Made by a program: the position numbers and the translations under genes. A DNA stretch of 64,000 bases from Paramoeba atlantica (lineage: Eukaryota > Discosea): positions 992,001-1,056,000 of the forward strand of contig CDRNVI010000030.1 in the NCBI GenBank assembly GCA_977017575.1. Reading direction: 5' to 3'. Below the pieces are notes generated by a model. The model saw only the letters and a program-made list of their open reading frames with translations, was not told the origin of the DNA and did no database searches. Shown in pieces: positions 26,970 to 36,900 of the stretch. Numbering within the stretch: the first letter of the stretch is position 1; the number at the start of each line of letters is the position of its first letter.

Positions 26970-28210
26970 GGTGAAATTAAAGCAAAATTCGCCTTTCTTG
27001 AAAAAAAAAGGAAAGTCGTCCGCACTAAAAATAACTGTATTTTTTTTGTATCGTATCATGTATTTCCACTTTTTCCTTTATTTTTCAGATTCATTTTTCA
27101 GATTCAGACTCCTCAACTCCAACACATGCCCTGTGAAGGATGCAACGGTTTCGCTTGCCGAGGAAATCTCACTTTGAGCAAAGTTTCTGTGTGGAGCGAA
27201 TCGAAATGCAGGGAGTGGTTAAGAACCCATAAGTTGGTGGCTCAGAAGGTTGTATGTTATAAAAGACTACACAAGGCGCCCTATACTATGCACGTCACTG
27301 ACGGGAAATGGAGATGTACTGAAAAATACAAAGGAATGTACGCCACCTTAGGACCTCTCGTACCTGGAAGGGCACAAAGAAGTGCAAAGCAAACATTAAA
27401 GTACATAATTTTGTACGTTCGTGGTGGAAGACATTCGGATTCGGCAGCGGAGACAGAACTTAGTCAGCAGACCATTGTGTCTCTAAGGCAATGGATGGAT
27501 GGCATGATGGCCACAGCTCATGTTCGCCGACGTATCAGGAATCGCGGCAGCGTTGCTTCAATGCAATGCGATGAGACATTTTTTTCTGTACGGAAACGTC
27601 ACCGAGGTTCTCATGGTGCAAGACGGGTGCGAGATGATGGTACAGAAGCTGCACAGACAATTGCTGTGACTACTCGAGCGAACAATTTATCTGAAATGTT
27701 CATGGAAGTTGTACCTGATCGTAAGGCAAGCACGTTACTTCCTCGAATTGAAGATCTGGCGAGCGGGGGGAGGACACAAATTTGGACCGACGGGGCGCGT
27801 CACAATATCCGCCTTGGTGGACGCTATAAGTGGAATAGCGTGAACCACCGCCGAGAATGGATAGCAGAAGAGGGTGTCCACACAAACACTGTGGAGTGCG
27901 CGAATTCGGTGGCGAAGAAGAGACTTAATCGAGAAGGAAACGTATTAGGAAGGAAAAAGGATAAACGGGCAGATGGTGTGCAAGCCAATGCTGAAAAATG
28001 CAACGGCAGCCTACGGTACAATGGCGGCGATGTAATGCTGCGCATCCTACAGAATCTACAACATCATTGTCATTGTATTCATTTGTAAGTCTTGTCCAAG
28101 TATTTAAGTCGAAAACTAGAAGCGGAAAGTGTTGATTTCATTGCACCAAATTTTTGAAAACCGGAAAAAAACATTTTTTAAAAAAAGGCAAATTTTGCTT
28201 TAATTTAACC
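26970..28210 (+). mobile_element. Merlin (IS1016-related) DNA transposon, copy A
   Basis: 1241 bp inserted inside the Tc1/mariner element. The tips read GGTGAAATTAAAGCAAAATT on the left and, inverted, GGTTAAATTAAAGCAAAATT on the right. It is flanked by the 8-bp duplication GGAAAATG (26962-26969 and 28211-28218), the size expected for Merlin. It encodes an uninterrupted transposase (27126-28088), so it may be autonomous. It is nearly identical to the copy at 55877-57118, which argues for recent movement or duplication. Confidence 0.92.
27126..28088 (+). CDS. Merlin transposase (copy A), intact frame
   Basis: A 320-residue transposase starting MPCEGCNGFACRG. The DDE catalytic core of the IS1016/Merlin (ISXO2-like) superfamily is visible: MQCDETFF (first Asp, with the family's CDE/DET pattern), WTDGARHNI (second Asp) and VNHRREW ... 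GVHTNTVECANSVAKKRL (third acid, Glu, in the HTNxIE signature). A Cys pair near the N-terminus may form a small zinc ribbon. It differs from copy B at about nine positions, none in the catalytic motifs. A longer reading frame exists upstream only because the target duplication supplies an ATG, so the shared internal ATG is preferred. Confidence 0.9.
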   Translation: MPCEGCNGFACRGNLTLSKVSVWSESKCREWLRTHKLVAQKVVCYKRLHKAPYTMHVTDGKWRCTEKYKGMYATLGPLVPGRAQRSAKQTLKYIILYVRGGRHSDSAAETELSQQTIVSLRQWMDGMMATAHVRRRIRNRGSVASMQCDETFFSVRKRHRGSHGARRVRDDGTEAAQTIAVTTRANNLSEMFMEVVPDRKASTLLPRIEDLASGGRTQIWTDGARHNIRLGGRYKWNSVNHRREWIAEEGVHTNTVECANSVAKKRLNREGNVLGRKKDKRADGVQANAEKCNGSLRYNGGDVMLRILQNLQHHCHCIHL

Positions 28211-28291
28211 GGAAAATGTATGGGTTCAAATGGATAACGCCACAACCTATAATTTGGCAAAAGCTTGAGCTTATAAACTATACCATTCCTC

Positions 28292-28616
28292 GGTGAAAGT
28301 GAGGCATTATTTCACATAAAAAATAATTTGTTTACATACAGCTGTACTTTTTTCGCGGTGACGGTACGCTTGATAGTGGGAAAGAAGCGCGACATAATCG
28401 GCTGAAGTTCGGCGCAGAAATTGTGAAAAGTAAGCTAAGGAGAGGAAAACATGAAGATTATGCCCTCCGTCGCCTGTTTTAGAACCTCAAATGACATTGC
28501 GAGAACGTAGAAATCGTTCTAGAACAAGGGCAAGAGAGTTAATTTTTTCTTTTTTACTAAAATAGGGCGATAATAAATGTTTTAAAAAAAGTGTGAAATA
28601 ATGCTTCACTTTGACC
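28292..28616. mobile_element. 325-bp MITE with Merlin-like ends
   Basis: The tips read GGTGAAAGTGAGGCATTATT and, inverted, GGTCAAAGTGAAGCATTATT, both continuing TCACA. Flanks are CATTCCTC (28284-28291) and GATTCCTC (28617-28624), an 8-bp duplication with one change; the uninterrupted site in the second composite copy reads AATTCCTC. No coding frame is present. GGT tips and 8-bp duplications suggest mobilisation by a Merlin transposase, although the ends are not those of the full Merlin elements here. Confidence 0.85.
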
Positions 28617-28978
28617 GATTCCTCTTATGAATTGGCCACCCAACTCTCCAGATCTCAATCCCATTGAGAACGTTTGGAGCGTGATGAACAAATTGTAAAA
28701 AAAAAATTTAAGCCACACAACTATGTAACCCTGACAAAGGCCATAGAAAAGGCGCTTAATGCTCTAAAACGGGCCCCACACAAACAAAAAGTGTTGAATT
28801 CCATCAATTCTGTTCCCAAACGTATGCAAATAGTTATTCAGACCAATGGGGAGCACTGCGGATATTGATACTTCTTCCTTTTTTCTCATTTTATCATTGA
28901 AAGGGTGATTTTTTCTGGATGTCTAATGTACCATTTTTTTGTTTTTGGTCTACTTTGGGGTCACCACCAGAGCACCAG

Positions 28979-29110
28979 GGTCCCTATGAAAAAAAGGCGG
29001 CAAAGCTCTTCGCTAGGGGAACGAGATCTCTCGAATACTGCAAAAATGAGCAAAAACGGATAAAAAAAATGACATTTGCCAGGCCGGGGGCACACTTCTG
29101 TCCATGGGTG
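28979..29110 (-). repeat. Right terminal inverted repeat of the Tc1/mariner element
   Basis: Inverted partner of 26062-26193. A partly truncated copy of the same end is present at about 57543-57674 in the second composite copy. Confidence 0.9.
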
Positions 29111-30039
29111 TATATTTACCGGGTAAGCCCCCATAAATACAATCACTGCAGGAAAAGAAGATTGCGCAAAGACAAGCTTAATATCCAATATGCCACCCCC
29201 CGCTCTCCAACACCTTGTTCATACGTTTTTGAGTACTCTGAACACATTTATACCCATTTTCATACCATTTTTTATCAAGTTTATATTTTTTAGAGATGTA
29301 AGTAGTGGAAAAACCGCATTTTCGTTCAATAACAAACGAAATGCGCATCGTGCGCTCCGAGTTGAGGTAACTCGGCCTGTGGTTCCTCACCACGGGTATA
29401 AAAAGGGTAGCGTCGATGTGAAAAAACAGGGGAAATTTGACTGCACATTGGAAAATCTCATTTACCTAGGGCTGCACCGATAGCCTGCACCAACCCCTGA
29501 AAGGTTTCTTGTCTGGGCACACAAATCCGTCCCTCCGCAAGGGGGCCCAGGTGAAAATAATAATTTATTATTAGAGGTTAAAATTATTAATAATTCTGCT
29601 ACTATGACGTCAACACGGCTCACCCAAGAGGTGTGAGCCGGGTAAGGGAGCTGGTTCCCTGAGGGGAGGGTCCGGGACGGTCCTCCGAGTACTGAGCCTA
29701 GTCGGTTATCAGCCCGGCCTCTTAGAGTGAGGGCGCCAGGAACATTGCGATGAGCGGGTTTGAACTCGCCGTCTGAGCACCATGTGCTTCAAACTTTGAA
29801 TTCTTGCCACTCCGCCACCTCCTCCTCTCCGCCATCTCCTCCTCCTTTAGCTAGAAGGGTACACCGAATTGGAATAATAATAATATGTAAAGTTTTGCCA
29901 GTTTTTCAACCTCTTCCCACCGAAAATACAAACCGCGGTCTCGGTGCGGTCTCGGGCGAAGTACTCGCGGCCCCTCAATTGTAGATTGAAGCTAATGAAT
30001 CCTAAGAACTAGACCTAACAAGAAGACCTAACAAGAAGC
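29111..30039. other. Gene-free region with hairpins and a tRNA-like sequence
   Basis: Between the Tc1 element and the Yae1-like gene there is no convincing coding frame. Around 29610-29720 a GC-rich stretch forms short stems (GGCTCAC/GTGAGCC at about 29614-29637; GGGTCC-type repeats near 29685). A purine/pyrimidine-rich repeat CTCCGCCAYCTCCTCCTC occurs twice near 29810-29850. The pol III-like boxes are listed separately. Confidence 0.45.
29740..29830 (-). other. tRNA-like sequence with pol III A and B boxes (tRNA pseudogene or SINE head)
   Basis: On the minus strand TGGCGGAGTGG (29807-29817) matches the A box of Leu/Ser-type tRNAs and GTTCAAACC (29757-29765) matches the B box, at normal spacing. 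The segment between resembles a class II tRNA with a long variable arm (GGTGCTC). However, acceptor and T-stem pairings do not close when drawn by hand, so a working tRNA is unlikely. A decayed tRNA gene or a tRNA-derived repeat fits better. Confidence 0.3.
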
Positions 30040-30663
30040 TCAAAACATCTCATTCACATCCAGACCGTCCATCGCCTGCTCGATTCCTTGCCAAGAGTTT
30101 TGCAGCGATACTGTGCTATGTATAACTTTGTTACTATTCTGAGACTTGATCAGCGAACTTAGTTCCCTGTATTTCAGCTCGGCTTTATTCAGTACGCGAG
30201 CAATCAGCTCAAGAATTGATTCTGCAGTAACCCGGTATTCAGCTATCCACGGTTTTGAGAGAATGCACCTCTCACGCTTCCCAGCTGACCACCAATACTG
30301 ACATTCTTTTAGAAGATCAAAAAGATGTCGGAAAAGTGTCAAAATGTACCAGGCCTTGGCTTTAACCCGGGCTTCAATAGAAGAAATTTTAATCTTCGAA
30401 TTTTCGATGTCTTCATTCTGGGATATATCCGCCTCCAAAAGTTTAATGTCGCACATAATGTCGGATTCGCCTTCGGTTGAAATATGCGGGTACAGAATTT
30501 TTATGCCTTCAAGAGACGTGTGGCACGTTTCACAGGTTTCATTTGCAATTTGCCTTGCAAATCCGAGGAGGTAACCTACTCGGGACCCGATACTATGTGA
30601 ATGCTGCCTTACACCGTCAAGGAAGCCTTGGTTGTAGCCGTCCTGATACGGATCCGTCATCAT
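30040..30663 (-). CDS. Yae1/LTO1-like protein with GX3 motif
   Basis: A 207-residue protein. Near the N-terminus DPYQDGYNQGFLDGVRQ followed by SIGSRVGYLLGFA gives the repeated Gly-X3-Gly spacing (deca-GX3) of the Yae1/LTO1 family, which in yeast and humans links the cytosolic iron-sulfur assembly machinery to the ABCE1/Rli1 ATPase needed for ribosome recycling. The rest (about 150 residues) is helical and longer than in short Yae1/LTO1 proteins; a CxxC (CETC) and a nearby Cys may be coincidental. The ATG at 30663 directly follows a clear pyrimidine tract and AG, so the open frame further upstream is untranslated. Confidence 0.65.
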   Translation of the reverse strand: MMTDPYQDGYNQGFLDGVRQHSHSIGSRVGYLLGFARQIANETCETCHTSLEGIKILYPHISTEGESDIMCDIKLLEADISQNEDIENSKIKISSIEARVKAKAWYILTLFRHLFDLLKECQYWWSAGKRERCILSKPWIAEYRVTAESILELIARVLNKAELKYRELSSLIKSQNSNKVIHSTVSLQNSWQGIEQAMDGLDVNEMF

Positions 30664-30683
30664 AGTATTGTACACGTTTGCAT

Positions 30684-30705
30684 CTATAAAAGAACAGGAA
30701 AAGAC
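30684..30705 (-). promoter_or_regulatory. Probable trans-splice acceptor of the Yae1-like gene
   Basis: The minus strand reads AGTCTTTTCCTGTTCTTTT followed by ATAG, with the AG at 30684-30685, 20 bases before the ATG at 30663. Confidence 0.6.
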
Positions 30706-30945
30706 TGTATTTACAGTAGGGTAGCGCAATCGTAGAAATCATTAATATATTTTATTATATTAATTATATTTTATTAAGTGATCTATAGATAAACCTACAA
30801 ATGTGAGCCCCAATTTTCCTATGCGCGTAGTGCGAATGTTATCATGCATATGAGCTTGTGTATTCTATTTCACCTTACAGAGAATTCTTCAGATTGTTTT
30901 TCTGAATATCTGATTCAGTCCATTCACGATAATTTTCGTGAGTCA

Positions 30946-33900
30946 TTACTTTTCAAGTTTGGCCCATTCTGCTGTTTCACCGAAACGCACAATGATGCCT
31001 TCTTCCTTGTGTGTTCCTTCTTTGTCTGCTTGATGCAAAACTTCGTAATACGCCTTTTGAATGATTTGTAAATCTCGTCTTGCTTGTGTGTCATTCGGGT
31101 TTTGCAATTTTCTCACGAGTGCAAGTACCATTGCGAGCTTTAGTTTTTTAATGACTTGACATGTGCGTTCATCGGCTAACACGAACAACCAGTCATCGAG
31201 AATCATGAGGTGAGCTTTCTCCACAAAGTCAATACTATTGGTAGGAACACCAAAAAATAGAAGGGGCCATATAGTAATGCCGGTTACCTCCGAAATTTTG
31301 TACTGAATACCAGATTTCGTTTTCGGACTTTTCGTACAGGAGCGAAACACGTAGTATGGTGACTGATTCTTATCTTCGCCAATCTTAAATTCCATAATTT
31401 GTGCACAAATCGAAGTTGTATCAATTACAGTCTCAACAGTCTTGGTACGCAAGTATTTGGTCACTTTTTGCGCCACATTCGGGTATAACATACATGTAAT
31501 AAGACCTTTCGCGAGGATAATATCGCTTGAAAGAGTGGAGTGGATGGACTGATCAACGAAGGCGGCACGTTTCTTAGACGATTCTGGGTCGATGTCGGTC
31601 AGATATTTATTTTCTGCTAAAACATTATAGATCTGATGTTTAGTGAGTGACATTTGTTCAAGTTTGCTCAATACGAGTGTGTGATCAGATAGAAACCGGG
31701 CCTCGTGTTCTGGAAAAATTCCCCTTACGTTTACCCAGGAATTATAAGCGTTTACACAGGAAAGGATATCACTCCTTGATTTTCGTCCCAAGATATCTCG
31801 ATTGATTCGTGCTCCTTCCCTGCCATCAAAGGTATTGTCAAACGGTGAGATGCTGGTTGCTGCCGCAATGGTTAAGGCACAGTCCAGACATCCGAGAGCA
31901 AGCCCGAGAAGAATCATTTTTCCAGTACTTGGGTCTACAGGGAGCGGTGAGAGATATAACCCCAAAGGCGTGAGTTGCATATTCTCATCTACTGCCCCAG
32001 CGTCTTGCAGCTTACGCATGGCACTCTTAATCGAAATAGATTGCGGTACATCGAGCACATTATTGCTCAGATACTCCTCTGGGCTTTCAATTCCGAGGGT
32101 TAGCAACAGAAGACAGATGCCATCGAGGGGCGTTCTGACTAACTCCGGGCTTTGATATGTGGGTAAAAGTTCGTACGTTTCCCTTGTGTACATACGATAA
32201 CAAATTCCGTTTTGAGTGCGACCCGCACGACCCGCACGCTGAATGCAATTCGCTTTGCTCGCATACATGACCTGTAGGGCAGTTTGATGTGTTGTTGCAT
32301 CCAGTGAAAAGGTTGTGACCGCTTGTTTCAAACGCCCTGTGTCAATTACCACGCGGACATCGGGAATAGTAATGGAGCTTTCGCAAATGTTTGTGGATAA
32401 AACAACTTTTGTTTTCCCAGGAGATGCTGGAGCAAAGGCTTTCATCTGAAGGTCTTGAGCAACCGATGAATGTAGGGTTAACACTTCGATTTCATCGCGC
32501 ATGTGAGAAATTGCTTCGCTTGCTGCTACTATATCACCCCAACCCGGCAGAAATACTAGGATGGATGCGTTGGCAACCTCATGATTTCGGATGCAGTGAT
32601 CAACTAAAAATGTAAGGAGTCTAAAATCGATGGCGCTTGAAGCTTTACTCATTCCTTGGATACGCTGATCTGAATTAAGAAGTTCAGGTGGGGGTGCTAG
32701 ATTTAGCATTGACGTTGTCACGACATTACGCTCACGCGCAAGACTAGCGATGTGATCGAGGTATTTGATGTCAACGTCATACATTCCCCTGTTGCATTCT
32801 ATCACTGGTGCATTGCTAAAATATTTCGAAAAACTGGATGAATGCATTGTTGCACTCATAATAATTAATTTGAGGTCCAAACGCTGTGACAAAATATCCC
32901 TCAAGAGCGTCAAACACATATCTGTGCTCGAGTCGCGTTCGTGCACTTCGTCAAAAATTATATGTGAATATTCGTGAGCAAATCGATCAGTGCGAAGTTT
33001 CCTAAGTAAAAGACCACTGGTCAAAAAGTTTAAATGTGTTCCAGGGCGATGCTCAAGGCGAATTTGATATCCTATACTATCACCCACCTCTTCTTGGCGC
33101 TCGTGGGCAACACGCTTCGCTACTGATATTGCACTAATCCGTCGGGGTTGGGTTACCACTATTCCACATGGTCGCTCATTTATTAAACAGTCGTCTAGAA
33201 TGTACTGCGGGATTTGGGTTGTCTTTCCACTACCTGCGGCAGAACAAACAACGACAACCTGATTCTTTTGTATAGCGTCCAACAATTCCTTCTTTATCGA
33301 CCGGATAGTTAGCTCACGTCTTTGACGACCTATTCCGTTCTTATACGTCGGATCAAGTTGTCTGTCGAGAAGTTTTTGATGTAAGTCAGGACGAAATGCT
33401 GGAATTTCTAAGTCACGAAACAGCAACCGACGTTCAAGTTCCGTGTCTGTGATATTTCTACTTTCTTGCTCCAATTCATGAACATCCTTCCATCGCCCCA
33501 CAGCATCATGTAGTCGTTCCATCAGATCTTTATTGCTCCTCAGAAGTGGTGAAATGTTCGATACACCTCGCATCTGAAAATATGGATATCTTTGGAGCAT
33601 TTGAATCATACAAGTGATATCTGCTGCACTTTTGTCACGATGCTTAATAAGAAAATTTACTAACTTTGATTGAGCTGCACCATGCGCTCCCACTCTTGTG
33701 CCGCTTGATCCCGCGACTTCAATAGACCCCATTTGGGGATCGTTTAGAGTAAGCCCTATTTCGTATACCCCAGTTTCCTTGTCAAATTTTACTAGGGTAT
33801 TAACAGGGGAAGATTCCGCCGCTTTTTCATACAGCTGAAGTACCGTGTCGTGGCCTCCTGTGGTAAGCTCGCGTGCTTCCGCATCCCAGTTGCACACCGA

Positions 33901-36900
33901 TCCCAGTCGCTTTTCAAGGTTGTTTGCGCGATCGCAAAAGTCTTTGTCAAGCACGCGTAACATGTATACTGCATGTGCAATGGCTCTCTTAGCACTACTT
34001 AGCTTGGTTCGATGTATTCCGTGAGCTGTGTATTCCGGGAATCCTGGTACAGGAAAATACGTATGTATGTACGGAGTGTCTTGCAGTCGTCGCGTGCTCA
34101 TTTTATCGGGATATCGAATTCCTGTACGTTCACACCAGTCTGAAAGAACACTTTTCATCCCACAAGTAGAAAATCCATCGCCCTCAACGCAGTCTAAAGC
34201 GCCGTCCGATACTGCGTCCCCCGTACGCGGTATTTTTCCTTGCTTCAAGTACTCAAAGTCCTTCGCCTCCTGTGCAGCTTGTAAATATTCTATTGTTTGT
34301 TGAACAAAAAATAACCAATCTTCGATGGTCATGACCTCTTCGTCTTCGGAAGGAAGTTCAGGCCTGGAAGTCATTCCAAATGATACTTTTAGTTTAACAG
34401 GAGGTGGGCTTACAGTATTTGCTTCACTTAGTCCATGGCCTGGAAATGCAGCAGATCGCCCCTCTCGCATGACTTCTAACCTATGTATAGATTGGGCGCT
34501 GGAATCAGAAAATACAGAAATTCCCAGCGCATCAAGTATTCTTGTGCCGTGTAAAATACACATGCTCTTCGCATCTGATACTTTGTTTGCTATCCCGATT
34601 GCCAAACGTTTTCCAAATCTTTCTGGAACAGGAAGCTCAAGTAGTGCTTGAGTTTGTCTGTGACCTTCTTCATGATATACACCTGTGCACTTTATGACTT
34701 GCAAAAGATTATCACAGCGCTTCGATTTGTCTCTAGCATATCGAAAATAATATTTACTCAGTGCAGCAAGATACTTCATTTTATACTGTTCTCTAGTGAC
34801 TATTTCGTATACACCTTCACGCTTGACTGTGTACGGAATTAACCTGTCAAAATCAGTTGCGCTTTGTAATTTATAGCGCAAAGGTGGTGGAAGATTGTTC
34901 TTCGCATCCGGACGTACATCGTCAGTTGAAAATGGGGCCCACCGTCCGGACTTTCGCGTTAACTGCGCTCGCTTATTCTGTTGCTCTGTCCTGGTGAATA
35001 ATTTACCACCAACATGATCAATTATTAGTTCTGCATGCATACATGCAATGATGAGCGCATCGTCCTCCATATAGCTTTCTCCTATAGCTTTGATATTTCC
35101 TATACCATCAATGAATATGTTTCCCGAGAAACGATAGTATAGCTGTTGAAAACCAGGAACTTTTGGGTCCACAAGATTAAACTGCTCTTTCGTGAATAAT
35201 TGCGCAATGCTAGAGCCCCGGCTGGCCAAATATTTTCCAATGCGGTGACGAGACATCTCATCCTTTTCGTATGGGCGAATAAGTGCGCTTTGCGACATTA
35301 TTAGGGCTGAACCTCGTACAACGGCATATGAATCTGTGGTATCTACTCTCCAAGTTGTGGGCTCAAAGGCTTTTGCCTCGGTAGTTATTGTATCTAATTT
35401 TATCCCAATAGTTTGACCGTCTCCTTTCTTTACGTTATCCCCTTCTTCTTTATACTCTACCAGGTTTCGCGACAAAGGCCGGCGCTCTTCATTAAGATCA
35501 TCAGACCCACCCGATTCTTCGTTCAACATACAAAGAGCAGGAGGTGATAAAGTCTCCTTATCAACGTTGAGGTAGTCTTCTTTGACATTCAATATTTCTA
35601 TGATTTTTAAGGCGTGCATGCAACAAAGAACTTCCGCAGTGGTACGATTGAGAGAGACACCCATTGCTGTTCGTACACCCACTTTTTCAGTGTTTATTGG
35701 TAGACGATAAATTGCTGTCACACTCCTGGAGTCCCTCCAGGAGCCTTTGTGATACAAATATTGAACATGCACTTTTTCGTCAAAATAAGGCCAATAAAAT
35801 CGCGAGTGCACCGTTTTTAATTTCTTAGCGGCATCCATTTGCAGAATGTCCACAGGTTCAAGAGATGTGTTTTGTAGCAAATCTGTATCTTCTTTTAGTG
35901 ATTTGCTTTCAAGGTTCAGCGTAGTCTTCTTTAGTGGAAGAGGTGAAACAGCATAGGGTCGGGTCTGATCCCCAGGCATAGGGGCCCAGCGTCCCATTTT
36001 TCGAACTCCCTCGGCGTGCAGTCTTTGCTTTTCGTCGTTCCCGTATATTCTTATGCCTAGTGCGTCAAGCATGAGCTCCATATGCATTGCACATAGTGAA
36101 GATGCACTCCTTGCATTGCGCGCGATGCCCACTGACTCTCGCTTCCCGAATATCTTGTCTAATGGTAAGACAAGTGTAGCCGTAAACTCAGACGGCGTTT
36201 CTGTTGACTTGTTGAATACCTTTTCCGTTACATTAATCACAGTGTCCATCAATACGTGAGACCAGCGTGCGTAATACCGATGCATCCGAGCGACAGAATT
36301 ACTATCATAAAAATTTGGGCTGCGTATGTACAGGTTTGCATTAGCATGGCTCTGGGTAGCCAAGGCTACAAGTGTGAATTTTCCATCCTCTGATTCTATT
36401 CTTTCATCTTCGCTACTTACTTGATTCACATATTGCACTGTAGTATTTACAAGCTTTTGTCGCGATTCTTGGTCCAGTCCAACGTATTCAAGAGCTGGGG
36501 GCATAGTAATCTCATGAAAAGATTTGCGCTTGGCGCCAGGCATGGGAGCTTTCTTTCCATCCTTTCGCTTTTGTGCTGCATATTTTATCTGTCCACTTGA
36601 AAGGGAAAATATAGGAATTTGTAATTCGTTCAAAATCGACTCTGCGTGCATACAACACACTACTTCTGCATCCTTTTCAGATTCCGCAATGCCACATGCA
36701 GTAACGTTGTAGCTCTCAATGGGAAGCTTCAAGTGTACTTCACATTTTTCTGATTGACTCTTTGCATCCACATTTTGAAAAAGCTTGTCCTTTTCCATTG
36801 CCGGGTGGTGCCGCGATATGTACGCTACTATTCGGGAACGTGCCATGTTATCAATCCGAAAAACATTTTCAACCTTTTGAGAATTCATGTTACTTGTTTC

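Larger units (their letters stand above)
26296..28867 (+). pseudogene. Tc1/mariner transposase, interrupted
   Basis: The frame starts at ATG 26296 (MRTPPRISHKRN) and carries a homeodomain-like DNA-binding region. Around 26460 the reading frame shifts and continues through GGPKLS, the WTDEKLF acid and ETILRAF to the Merlin insertion at 26970. It resumes after 28218 with VWVQMDNATT, meets a stop near 28265, is cut again by the MITE, and resumes at 28625 with MNWPPNSPDLNPIENVWS; a further shift lies near 28695 before the C-terminal KAIEKALNALK region. The second acid and the third lie 32 residues apart in the cleaner copy at 57 kb. Confidence 0.85.
26062..29110 (+). mobile_element. Tc1/mariner transposon carrying two nested insertions (copy A)
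   Basis: The ends begin CACCCATGGACAGAAGTGTG and are flanked by TA (26060-26061 and 29111-29112), the Tc1/mariner target duplication. The 132-bp terminal inverted repeats (26062-26193, 28979-29110) are over 90 percent identical. The transposase is recognisable on the plus strand: an N-terminal helix-turn-helix (SISERTEIAKQHKSG), the first Asp in WTDEKLF, the second in QMDNATT and the third acid in SPDLNPIENVW. A Merlin element (26970-28210) and a MITE (28292-28616) interrupt the transposase, so this copy cannot encode its own enzyme. Without the insertions it would be about 1.47 kb, normal for the superfamily. Confidence 0.9.

Noticed and set aside
26967-27125. N-terminal extension of the Merlin transposase in copy A
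   Set aside because: The extra ATG comes from the target-site duplication and is missing in copy B; the shared internal ATG is the better start.
29178-29483. Short frames on both strands just right of the Tc1 element
   Set aside because: No motif, and the frames lie in repeat-flanking sequence.
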